Positions 11,094-21,951 of a DNA stretch of 64,000 nucleotides are shown here, in pieces. A program made the position numbers and the translations under genes. The notes under the pieces are model-generated. The model was not told the origin of the DNA, made no database searches, and saw nothing but the letters and a program-made list of their open reading frames with translations. The first letter of the stretch is position 1; every line of letters begins with the position of its first letter. Source of the DNA: Pelomyxa schiedti (lineage: Eukaryota > Evosea > Pelobiontida > Pelomyxidae); NCBI GenBank assembly GCA_020536535.1, contig JAHLWZ010000826.1, forward strand, positions 1 through 64,000. Direction: 5' to 3'.

Positions 11094-12416
11094 GCCCGCA
11101 TTGCCTCTTCTTCACTCCCTGAAAAGTGTTAGCTTCTGTGGGCTGAGACCGCATCGATATCGCGGATGTATGTGCGGTGTTGGTGCATTTTTTTTTTTTT
11201 TTGAAGTTAATATGAGTGTAGCCGCAATAATTCCGTCATTGCTTAATAATGTCCATTGTGCTTGCTTTCGTTTCACCAGTTGTATATGCCTTGACTCCAT
11301 TGTATTTTGATTTCTTTCCTTGAGCATAGAGCTTCTTTCCTTTCATAATTTCTCATTGTCTCTCTTGCTTTGCCAACAAAGAAATTTACATAGTCTCTGG
11401 GATGTATGCCTTCTGTCTATGTGGCTCAGTGTCCCAGGAATTACTATTTTCTCTTAGCGCTGAATGGTTGGCAATGAGTGTGCTTTCCTTTGTGGGGTAT
11501 GTTCCAATTTGGTGCTCCTGTCTACTCACTGGTATTATTATTGCTGGTGACTCTCCTGATAGTCCCAATTTCGTTGACAATGGACTTGGTTTCCTCAAAT
11601 GACTCCTGTTGATTCAGAGATTTACCTTTGCCTTGATTTTTGTGGCGCTTGTCATTAACCTGTAAGCCCAAACTCCTTGATCGATCTTCCTTAATGTGTT
11701 GTAGGTGTGGGTAAATAGCTATCAGCCATGCTGAGCATGATTGCCATTGCGTTGCTCAAAGGCAAGTCCACCTCCCAGATTTCCAAAGTAATCATTCACG
11801 AAATAGATGTACTACCTGCATGTTGGTTTCATCCCAGTTGTTGGGATACAGCTGCAGAGTTCCAGGTATATCCCACGAATTTCTATTGAGAAGCTGACTC
11901 CTTTATATTGATTCGTGCCTTTGCTTGGCAGGGATCTCAATTTGGACTTGGTGGTGTATGAGGTAAGGTTTCCTTTGAATCGGCTTGTTGATTGGTGTCT
12001 AGACACTATGCCACTTTGCAAACTTGCAATGCGTTGGTCATCAGATTGTTGCATGATGCTGATGCTCGCCTCTGCTGTGTCCATTGGGCTTCAATCCAGC
12101 ATTGCGTTTCCCAACTCATCTCCCAGTTGTGCAGCAACCCTGCTGGGTTCAACCTTGCTAGCCGGTTGTTCTGTGCCCTTTCTGGTACTTGTCATGATTA
12201 CTGTTAGCTTCTGTGGGCTCGAGAATAAGTCCCACAGAGGAAGAAAACGAGTGAGAGTGAAGAGAATAAAGAGGGTTCTCTTGTTTGTTTGGTCGTTGTT
12301 GTTGTAAGGGGGTAAAAAGGGAGTGTGTAAAATCTCGCAGAGCGGTTGTGCGATTGGGTTAAAAGGCTGCGATGTTCAAATGGATTCTCGGACAAGTGTG
12401 CATGTGATCAAAACCG

Positions 12417-12603
12417 CCTGCCGCGTTCTTGTTGCTGTATTTGTGCGCCCAGCTGCGCTGTGCGCTGATCATTACCTTCGCTGTCTCATTCTGGTAATAG
12501 TCCAGATTCGGCTCAGTCCTCAGTCTCTCCAATCCCGCTAAAGTCCGCCAGACTTCAGAGCCTCGCGAGCAAGGCCGGGTTCGTGTTCTTTGTGGAAGTA
12601 CAC
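12417..12603 (+). repeat. left inverted arm
   Basis: Pairs with 13554-13740 on the other strand. It begins CCTGCCGCGTTCTTGTTG and ends GTGGAAGTACAC. Mismatches are scattered substitutions, some of them C/T or G/A. Confidence 0.8.
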
Positions 12604-13553
12604 ATTACTATCCCTAGATAACTCATTCAATTGCAGAAAACTCGAAATGATGTGCAAAACTTTGTGGAAGTAGTGCTGATTCCTCTGCGTTGGTGTGCAA
12701 GTCTCCTTGTTGGATGCCTTTCCATGCGCCATGGATCTTGATTGGAAAACAGTGACCTTGTGCAATAGACTGCTGTGGCACCAGAATGGAGTTGCTTGCT
12801 TGACCCCAAGCTTGATGCAAAAGTCGACTAGCTGCCTTGAAAATTACTTCGGTTTGTAAACAATGAAACACAACATTCTGGCTCACTTCCTTCAGGAATG
12901 TCATCAAAGCTACTGCTGATGATGGGGTCAAGGTTTGCTCGAAATGTTGTCTCTTGCTTGCCCAAACCCTTGTGGTGTGCCTAGCTATTCCTGTGTCTGA
13001 CTTTGTCCAATAGGAATCAACTCAATTCGTTATCTTCAAATCAAAGGGTGACCTTGAATTGCAACAATGTGTGTCCAGCATTACTTGAACTCCCAATTTA
13101 GCCTGAAATAATGGGGGAGCTGCTGGGTCCTCTGCAAGGAGTGCCTTGCTCCTGTATGCACCATGATCCACCCAAGACATATTATTATGTCATCATTTCT
13201 CATGGGCAATTTACAGGGCGGCAACAAAAAGATATCTGCTTGGTAGAAAAGTGAAATTCCATAGCAATATTATTAACACAAACAGATTTACAACGAGATT
13301 TGGATGCAAACAACGCAATACAAGGTTTGAAACAATACAGTTTCAAGCATAATTCAAGTTTTAATTGTTAAATAGCTAATGGCTGCGCAGGTTTGTGACA
13401 ATTCATGAGTTATCTGAGCTCAGGGATTCATATTTTCTCCTTCTGTTGGCCTGTTCTCAAACCGGCTCTGTTGGGGCTCTCTGCTCAGCTCAAACTCGCT
13501 GGTAAGCACTTCTTTCATCACATCCACACTCTTCTGCACCCAGATACCATTCT

Positions 13554-13740
13554 GTGTACTTCCACAAAGTACACGAACTCGGCCTTGCTCGCAAGGCTCT
13601 GAAGTCTGGCGCACTTTAGTGGGATTGGGGAGACTGAGGACTGTGCCGAATCTGGACTATTACCAGAATGAGACAGCAAAGGTAATGATCAGTGCACAGT
13701 GCAGCTGGGTGCACAAATACAGCAACAAGAACGCGGCAGG
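13554..13740 (-). repeat. right inverted arm
   Basis: Reverse complement of 12417-12603. The equal length of the two arms suggests a single inversion-duplication or true terminal repeats rather than chance similarity. Confidence 0.8.
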
Positions 13741-15295
13741 TGTGTGATTCAGTAGAATACACAAGCAAACTCTCTGCGAGCGCGAGCACGAACACCGAGA
13801 CTGAGAGACTGACCTGCTGAGTCAGCACTCGGACCTGACATCTTAGGAAATCAAGTTCGCGGAAATCTACCTCGAGTTCAAGTTTGAGTATAATAATTAT
13901 ATTAATTATTGATATAATAATATTATTGTCACAACCAGCAACAGTAATGACTTAAAACCAAGGTATTGAGTCAACGTCACACTGAGGACAAGTCACCTCC
14001 AGAGAGACACTGTGCCATCTCAGTACAGCTTGTTATGGGTGACTACAACAGCGTTGCCATGCACATTTAATGTCCTCTGTGCCTGCTGCATGTGTGTTTA
14101 TTTCACAGAAAAAAAGAATTATTTTTCCGGACCAGATTTTTTTTTTTCTGGACCAGGGCACTTTTGGGCAAAAAAAATTCCCCTGAAGGACCGCTGCAGG
14201 ACCAAGCACATTTTCTGGTCCACCCTTTGGGCCAGCTAAATCCAAAAGAGCAGATTTTTCCATCCACCCCCGACTGAGAACAACACTCTGATTCATCAAA
14301 ACAAATTTTTTAGTGTGAGTCCCAAAGTTGTTTTTGGTCCTTATAAGCCCGACACACTCCGACCTTAGAATCACGACTTAAACCTCACAAATCAAAACAA
14401 ACAGAACAAATAATAGAATCCTTTCTTGATCTCATTCTTGTTCTATGCTTTGCTGTCACACAACGAACTACATCCCACAGAAGCACACACAGGCAAAGTT
14501 TGTGTACTTTGTGGAAGTACACAAAAGACATGAAAAACCACTTGAACAAAACAGGAGCCATCCACTTAATGTCAATGTCAAATGATCCTTCCAAATTCCC
14601 AAGCCTGTGGGTGCATGGTGGATGTTGTTGGGTGTTGTCAAGCATTCCCCAAGGGGCACTGCTGGGGGCCCAGAACACTGTTCTCAAGAAAAATCGATTT
14701 TCCCCTAATGGTAAAACTGTGTCATCCAACTCAAAGAGATATCCTCCTTGTAATAACAAACAATCCCCTTGTTTTCTCTCATTCTTGTTCTCTGTTTGTC
14801 GTAACACCATGAACTACATCTCACATGACGAATGGCCAGGCACCGCCGCATCCGGAAACCAGGCAGTGCGGTTCGTCCAGCCGCTTGGTTCCACTTGTTT
14901 CCGACCACTCCTTGAAGAGGCGGGTGACCCCGAGCATGTGTGCTGAGACGCCAAGGTACCGAACCTGGGGCTGCGGACCATTTGTTGGCAAACAGACCCT
15001 GTTAATGATCATTAATTCAGTTTTCCCTTTTAAGGCTTTTTTTCACAAGTTTTGTTGTTGTGGGTCTTGTGGTGCTGTGGTATTGACTATCGTGTGATGT
15101 TAAAATTAAGTTCAGAGAGTCAAAGATGAACATATTAAAGTGCTTGGATACGCCACTGGAATCTGTCAGCATTGTCAGCCTCAATACCGCGTGTTGTGCT
15201 CCCACCATAGGCTTGCCTGTCCCCATCTCTGTCTGGATTCCAGCCCACCTTCAGGTACATATTAAACATCCTAATTGATATATGAGTCGGTGGCG

Positions 15296-16760
15296 TCATT
15301 CTGTATACACACACCGGTTTTGGATTGTCACACTTCCATTACTGTTGAGTCTGAAAAGCCAGTGGAAGCGGGTTGCATTGCCTGGTTCAATTCCACGGTC
15401 CGTGCTGCCACCGAACGCCCCCCGGTCGCCATCACAATCTGTATGCCACTCCAACTTCAGGGGCATGCCAAAGCGCCTGTTCTCTAGTGTGAAGTATTTG
15501 CCATTCTCCACTGGCCGTGGCATCCACTCAAACCGGTCGTGGTTGGACTCTTCATATCGGGCGGCATAAGCCGCTCGATCGCCATCTCGATCCGTGTGCC
15601 ACTCCAGCTTGAGTGGCGCAGAAAATCGGCACTGTTGCAACCTGATGTGTGACCCACGGAGTATTAATTGAACTGCATCTGGGAAATAGCTGATAAGGGG
15701 CTGGCCTTGCAGTTCATAGCCAAGCTGGAAAGCGCGGTTCTCCGTTGCAGCAGAGATTACCTTCTGTATGGCCGTCAACTCCTGGTTGGCTTGTAGCTCA
15801 ATAAGAATCCTGCTGGCCTGTGGCCTAGGTTGGTTGTGGCGCCAAAGCACCCCCTTTGCACAGAAACATAACAGAACAAAGCAAAGCATACAATTAATAT
15901 ACCTTGGAGTAGTCATCCCTTTGGATGGCGAAGCTGGCAATATCCACCAAAGCTGAAGTGCTTATGTAGATGAGGTACCATGGGTTCACTGGGAACCAGG
16001 TTAACGAAAGTAACATTATGACACAACTTGTCTTTGTCTGTAGCAATGCAATTTCATTGAGCGGAGGATCAAGTGGTGCTGAAAAATAGCAAAAGTGCTT
16101 TTCTTTTAGAGCCTGCTCTAAGTTTTTGATGTCCACAGATCTTCTCTCAAACCCAAACGCAATAACTTTTCCTTGTGGATGTACAAGTCGTGCTATATCC
16201 TTTGGGGTACAGTATAAGAAAAAGAGCAACTTTCAAGTCCATACCTTGGCACATAACTCTGTTATTGGTGCTCCCATCACGGTTACACACCTAGTAGTCC
16301 TGTCACCCAAGTAAGGCTCAGTGGAGACATTTGTGTAGTCCTGTGTAGGAACGCGGTTTGGGATTTTTCTGCCCTTGTCTGGGCCGTTGGAAACGAGTTG
16401 GAACTGGTGGTTGACATTGTAGGCATTACGAAACCCAGTTACAATGCCATCATATATTCTGCCTTCACCCCAGTAATCCACATGATCAATGTCGCATGTG
16501 ATCCGAGTTATTAGTCTATTGCCGATCCAAGGTAAGTCAGAATACGGAAAGCTTAATTCTGAAGTGAGAAGGGTTTAAAACGGTGGGTAAAAGGCAATAA
16601 GTACTTCAGATTCGTGTTCGTGCTGTAGTTTGGAAGTGCAGCGCTGTTCCAGCCGTTTTGGTTCGATGATGCCTATGAGGTACCATGACCGGCACCAACA
16701 AAAAAAAACGTTGCTTACTTTGTCAGAGGGAGTAACGCCCCACATTAACGGATCCATCAT
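15296..16760 (-). CDS. Rossmann-type domain fused to beta-trefoil-like repeats
   Basis: Five exons fit in phase from the ATG at 16760 (MMDPLMWGVTPSDK) to a stop at 15296, about 430 residues. The first 200 residues read like a secreted or HGT-type SAM-methyltransferase-like fold: WIGNRLITRITCDIDHVDYW, GEGRIYDGIVTGFRNA, IPNRVPTQDYTN, VTVMGAPITELCAKDIARLV, then HPQGKVIAFGF. I recall bacterial and fungal proteins of this pattern, often hypothetical. The C-terminal part has two clear copies and a probable third of a unit ending PLKLEWHTDxDGDRxA followed by RFxWxFRP, which fits a beta-trefoil (lectin-like) carbohydrate-binding module. Introns are short, for example the one ending at about 16211, and phases agree. 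Enzymatic activity is not shown: the glycine-rich SAM loop is not obvious. Confidence 0.6.
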
Positions 16761-17323
16761 TTGTTGGTTGTACTGGAAGATGACACGAGAACCAGATTTT
16801 TAAAAAAACAAAGGCGAGCTGACGCAGATCATTGGCTCTTCGTGCAACTTGGGAACTCGCTCTACAAACCAAGTTGGTGCCCACACCTTCGATTCGAGCC
16901 CGGAACCAAGTAGGTTCGTCGACTGGGGACTCAGAGATTTCATGGTTTTTTTCCTCCGGAAGCAGACACGGCAACAGAAAAACAATTTGTGTGATTGTTC
17001 CTACACTGAACACCCAGGGGTGCTGTGCACCCAATAGAATGCGCATCAGCACAAAACGACACACTTTGGTACTGCATTAGAAACCGCCACAACGGACCCG
17101 ACATCAACTTGGTTTCGGCTTGTTGCACCTGTTACGAACCATCAATGTCAAATGTCGCGAAAGTTGTTAATGTTGATGGGGTTTCCTTGTTTGGACTCCA
17201 ACACACTGTAATGAAAAGTCGTTTTCAAACCACTGTCCTTACCGTCGCCCGTCTCGCGGTCTGGTTTTTTTTTATTCTGCCGGTTGGTTTCGTTGTTGTG
17301 GTTTGTTTACAGTAACCATAAAC
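16761..17323. other. divergent intergenic region between the trefoil gene and the ROCO gene
   Basis: It should contain both promoters. A 113-residue minus frame (16723-17064) overlaps it and could be an upstream exon, but it has no recognised domain and overlaps the first exon I prefer. No clear TATA or Inr element was identified. Confidence 0.4.
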
Positions 17324-20300
17324 ATGGGGGATGGAACATGGCATCTCTCGGACTTGGTTGACTTCTTCCCCCGCGGGCTTGCAAAGCGGAATCCACGACA
17401 GGGCCCTCCCCTTCGGCCAAATTTCGGTGAGATGACAATCGAGCACGCCAACGACACCAAAAGGGTCGTCATCGTTGGGGGGCCTCCTGCTCTCCGAGCG
17501 GGACTGCTGAAATGCCTGGTGGAGGAGTCCACAAACCCTTCAAACTGAAGCGGAAGGGGTATGAGGCTTCCACTTGGACAGCATGGGAATTGGGTTTGTG
17601 AATCTTCATGCTCCACTAATCTTTCTCTTCTCTCTCTAACGTTACACCAACAACAAAAGGGGGGAGCGATGAGGACTGGGACCCATTTTACCCTTGCTTC
17701 TTTTTCAGTGACTCCGTATTCATGCTTGTTTTTGATGGTTCAGGTGCAAACATTCACCTGCCACTTCCCAAATTGCACTTCTGGCTCCATCAAATTGTTG
17801 AATGCCACAACAGCAAGAGAACCAGTTTCCGTTCTGGTCCCCCCAAGGTGCTAATTGTTGGATGTTATCTTACAGGGGACTCCTTCTGTGCAGCATTGAA
17901 AGGCTTCCTCTCCCCCTTGATAAGTCACTGGGAATCGAGAATTACTTTCTGTGGGTGCCTTGCAATAGACTTGGGTAACCCTGGCTGGGGCTACACCTAC
18001 GATGACAAGCGGTATGCAGAGGGAAAAGAAGCCAGCAATATTATAAGGTGTATCAGTGATGCACTTGAAAGCAGCACCAGCCGGGCCCCATACTTTGTTC
18101 CACCAAGCTGGGTGAAACTGCAAGGCGTCCTGACCTCAATGGCAAAAACACACCCATTCATTCCAAGATGGTCTCAATTGATCAGAGTGGCAGGTGAATG
18201 TGGAGTGGGGAGAACCACTGGAAAACAAAGCCAGCACAATGAGCAAGAGGAAATGGTGATGTGCTTTGACTGGCTGTTAGCGACAGGTTCCATTTTCCAC
18301 TTTAGACACAGGTCGACTTCAGGCAAACCTTGCGGCGCAGTACCAGGTATAGACAACGAGATTGTGGTTTTGAATCCATCCTGGTTCACCGAGTCCAGAT
18401 CCGCGATGAAGGCAACTGTTCTGAGAGACTTGACTGGCTCCATGTTTTTGACATGTGAAGGGCAAATGGCAACGTGGTTGGACACCCTTGGACGACCACA
18501 CACCTCATCAGTCTTTTCCCCTTGCCCTCCAGACATCGATTCGTTCTGGAATATGAATAAGATCAGAGCAATTCATGCCTGCGTTCTTCCCTTTGGATTT
18601 CTTCCTGCCGAGGAATTTGCTTCAATCCTTTGTTCACTGTGTGTAGCCCCTAATTCCACTCCAACAATGATTTGGAAGGATGGACTGGTGATGTCCAAAT
18701 ATGAAAAAACTGAAGTGTTCCACTTGCTGATGAACCGTGTTGTGGACAAAGCGACAGGGTACACAAAAGTCGAGATTACCATGAAAACATCCTGCCCAGA
18801 GGGAACAACAAAGCAAATCAACTGGAAGAACAACCCAATGACCTCTGCCATTTATTTGCTCAGGAGAACAGCTCGCTCAATGACTGGGAATCCTTCATTG
18901 GATCCCTTGTTCGTTTGCCCAAAGTGCTGGTTTTACATCGACTTCGGTCCAGACTGGGGATCAAGGTTTGGTTCTCCTTTGGGTGAAGGTCCCCACAGTT
19001 TCACTTCTCACAAAGAGATCATCAACGCAGTGACGGAGCATAAAGCTACGACCGTGTCCTGCTGCAGGAATCATAAACATGTGGAATTCTCCGACGTTGT
19101 TCCAGAAGATTTCTTTAACCCTCCTCCACCTCCCATCAGCAGCACCACAAATGCTGATGAAAAACACTTCCCAGCTTTGTACTGCAAGTATTCCAATTTT
19201 GATGACAGTGAGCCAGATCGTGAAGCTGTGAACTACCTTTTCACACCAGAATCCACCACATTGAGACACATTCCAGACCACAACAATGTGGCCAAGTTCT
19301 TTGGTTTGGCACTGCACAATGGCACATCACTGTTGGGATATCCTGAGTCCATCCCGCCGGATTGCCAGACCACTCACTTGCTTCCCTCAACGTTGAGCAC
19401 ACACCGTGTCGTTTCTTTGGCAGAACTGCTGAAAGTGTTGTGCATCGACCATTCTTCTTCTGCCGGTAACTTCCAACAAGGAGGAGCGTTGGAGGAAGTT
19501 CTCCCAATGTACTTGAGGGAAAAGATACTGTTCGATGTTGCACATGGACTGGAGCACCTGCACAGCCAGTATCCTCCAATTGTTCATGGTGACGTTCACA
19601 TTGGTTTGTCGAGTGTCCCCCCACTCACTCTTCTTCTTCCTTGGGATTCACTTCCAACAGGAAACGTGTTGATCACTTCATTGGATCCGAATGGATCAGG
19701 CCCTTTGGCAAAGGTTTCTTCTACCCAGATCATGCAAATAACCTCAGCAACATGAAGATCACATATGGGAGACTCCCCCATTGTGAGAGTGGCACTGTAG
19801 AAACACCAGAGTCCATACTGCGAAAGAGCACCCTCTTCAGCACTCATGGTGATGTGTGGAATTTCGGTATTTTGTCCCTCCCTTTGCCTTTCTCACAGCC
19901 ACAATACAAGGAATTCTTGTTCACAACGTTGTTGCACCACAATCCTCTGTTGCGCTCAAATCGGCACCCGCCGGCAACAAAAAAAATTTTGCACTCCCGC
20001 TGAACATAGCTGCTGCAACCAATCCCGGTAATTTCCATCTCCCTTTCCCCTTTCCATTAGTCACATTCCAGTTCCGGGTATCTAACACACCACAGGATCC
20101 AAATTGAAATGGATTGATAGGCTCGACGTTTGCCGTGCACTCGCCAGTGGCGAATTTGTTCTTGACATTGCCCACTGCACCACCACATCACCGGCAGCAC
20201 CGAAAAAATCAACACCGTCATCCTTATCGTCAGTCGCCAAAAACAGAATCAGGAAGGCAGCTGCAACAGTTCCCAGTTATCCATTGCCATTTTGGGCACG

Positions 20301-20400
20301 CCAGGTGCTTTCATGGTGCCTCGTTGCTGACCCATTGGACAGGCCTTCAATGACCGGCATCAATCATGCTTGGGGATACATAAAATTCACCAACAGTTGA
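17324..20400 (+). CDS. ROCO protein (Roc-COR-kinase) with decayed active-site motifs
   Basis: Roughly 900-950 residues over about seven exons. Exon 1 (MGDGTWHLSDL) contains KRVVIVGGPPALRAGLLKC in P-loop position but without the GK-S/T residues. Then WTAWELG and SDEDWDPFYPCFFFSD precede FMLVFDGSG and PPKVLIVGCYLTG, the order expected of a Roc domain. The COR part follows: FDWLLATGSIFHF, EIVVLNPSWFTES, ACVLPFGFLPAEEF. A kinase-like domain closes the protein: LREKILFDVAHGLEHLH, VHGDVHIGNVLI (HRD-like, Arg to Gly), AKITYG where DFG is expected, PESILRKST, GDVWNFGI, WCLVADPLDRPSM. The missing DFG Asp and P-loop Lys suggest a pseudo-GTPase/pseudokinase scaffold. The join between exon 1 and the WTAWELG exon is ambiguous: a 32-base intron keeps frame. 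Confidence 0.75.
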
Positions 20401-20514
20401 AATTCGTAGTGATTTGGCAAGATAATTACTAATTGTAAGGTTTTTTGAATTTGAACAACTTCAATGGCAGGGTGAAACATGAGGTTCGTGTCATGCCCCC
20501 ACGGACTGTCAGGC

Positions 20515-21509
20515 TCATTCTCTCAACATCATACTTTGGCAGCAGCGAAAATGACGCACTCCAAGAGATAACTCTTCCAACTTATCAAACAAGAAATTCC
20601 GGCACGAAGGTAACGCCACAGAAATTGAGTTCTCACTGCATGACGGAGTCACTGGATGTCGCATTGGGGGTGCATGCTGGGAGGTACTCATGTTCCTGTA
20701 CATTCTACTTCATTGGCTTCAGTTGTTTCTAACAACATAAGCAAAAGGTAAAAAGAAGTTGAGGACATTTACCTAACGAAGAAGTGCTTTGAAAGCTCTG
20801 CAGAATTGTGTAGTCCCAGGACTCCTCTGACTGCTGCTAGCGTGGTACATGAGTCAATTAACACACAAAAAAAAAAGGACTGATACCTGAGGAGGTGCTG
20901 CACCTCATGTATCCCTCCTTTTTTTTTTTTTTTGTGTGCTAAATGAACTCGAGAAGAATACAAGGTCTGCACCAAGCCGCTCTGCCTTGCTTGCCAGTGT
21001 AAGGGTCGTCGTCGGCACCACGGCCACCACCACATAACCTTCGGAATTGGCACACCCATCCTTCATCACTCCCCTCACAGTAAAACGCCACACACATCCA
21101 ACATCGTCAGTATCACCAGCCTCTTCATCTTACTTGAATTTGAACAAAAAGTTATTATCTTCACATATCCAATGGGTACCTGCGCAGTCTGCAAACAACC
21201 AACCTACTCTTGAGTAGTGCGCTAAGCGCTGACCCTCCAGAGATTGGAGGTTATCAGAAATCTGCTCTTTTTTTTTCCTTTTGAAACTCTTGTTGATGGC
21301 TCTTTCATATTATGCCAAAGTTGCAGCAAATTGAAAGAAGAAGATCATTAACATCCTCACAACTCGTCTGGTTTGGAATGCAATATCAGGTGGCACTGTG
21401 CTCAGAAACAGCTCCTAATTGGGATCTCTGTGCTGCCAGCAAAGAATCCTCCTCCTCCATCTCCACAAAGGCAGCAACTTACACACACATCCTCTGCAGC
21501 TGGCTCCAT
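20515..21509 (-). CDS. unrecognised spliced gene
   Basis: Several minus-strand pieces join in phase through short GT-AG introns: MEPAAEDV, then LFLSTVPPDIAFQTRRVVRM, AINKSFKRKKKEQISDNLQS with HYSRVGWLFADCA, EAGDTDDVGCVWRFTVRGV continuing to EGYVVVAVVPTTTLTLASKA, then VQHLLR and GVLGLHNSAELSKHFFVR. The text is protein-like and the joins agree, so a gene is likely, but I recognise no family. The 3' end is uncertain: frames continue to 20515 or further, close to the end of the convergent ROCO gene. An in-frame upstream extension (KSAKKAATAAKNAKWSADQD) could place the start beyond 21509. Confidence 0.45.
20868..20940. repeat. imperfect inverted repeat inside an inferred intron
   Basis: A run of about ten A, then GGACTGATACCTGAGG, is mirrored by CCTCATGTATCCCTCC and a run of about fifteen T around a small GGTGCTGCACC core. 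It can fold into a long A/T-clamped hairpin. It brackets the small exon VQHLLR of the unrecognised gene, so it may influence splicing. Confidence 0.45.
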
Positions 21510-21951
21510 AGGTTCGACCAATGCACACTCTCTTTGATCCTGATCGGCGCTCCACTTTGCGTTTTTCGCAGCTGTCGCAGCTTTTTTCGCGGATTTGATC
21601 AAATCTGATCGCTGTCTTCTAACCTAACCCGCTAAACAACAAAACTTTATTTCCATTCTAAAACTTCGAATTTTTCGAAGGTGGGGGGTCTAGCCCATTG
21701 GATATTTACATGGGAATGCAAGGTTCTGTTTGGTGAGGTGGGACATGGATATAATGTCATGCACATCCGGCCTAGCAGCATCCTATAACGAGGTGTTAGA
21801 ATGATACTAATTGTTGGTGTGAAGTGGAATGACCAGTCTCCAGATCAACTGTGGTTGTTAATCCTCTGTGTGCATCATTAACCCTTTCATTTGTGAGAGA
21901 GTGGTTCATTTGGTGCAAACGTGTGTGAGAATTTGTGTGGCGACGGGACGA
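21510..21951. other. intergenic, nothing recognised
   Basis: Lies between two minus-strand genes. It holds the probable promoter or first exon of the unrecognised gene and the 3' flank of the tandem GTPase gene. No further gene or repeat seen. Confidence 0.4.

Larger units (their letters stand above)
12417..13740. mobile_element. foldback-type element with 187-base inverted arms
   Basis: Bases 12417-12603 and the reverse complement of 13554-13740 align end to end over 187 positions with about 93% identity and no visible gaps, separated by 950 bases. The inner end of each arm is a near-palindrome (GTGTACTTCCACAAAGTACAC). The interior encodes no recognised transposase; a 102-residue minus frame (12623-12931) is unremarkable. 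Long terminal inverted arms around a non-coding core fit a non-autonomous foldback or MITE-like element. I could not identify a target-site duplication outside the arms, so mobility is inferred. Confidence 0.55.
11094..15295. other. 4.2 kb gene-poor region with repeats
   Basis: No convincing gene. It contains a foldback element (12417-13740), an AT-rich palindromic run near 13886-13932, about 50-base direct repeats at 14431-14480 and 14778-14826, and a near-palindrome GTGTACTTTGTGGAAGTACAC at 14504-14524 that also occurs at the inner ends of the foldback arms. The longest open frames (for example 14500-14946 plus, 12623-12931 minus) have no recognisable domain and unconvincing composition. 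Confidence 0.55.

Noticed and set aside
16723-17064. 113-residue minus frame as first exon of the trefoil gene
   Set aside because: No phase-compatible join to the following exons found, and an ATG at 16760 starts a chain that fits.
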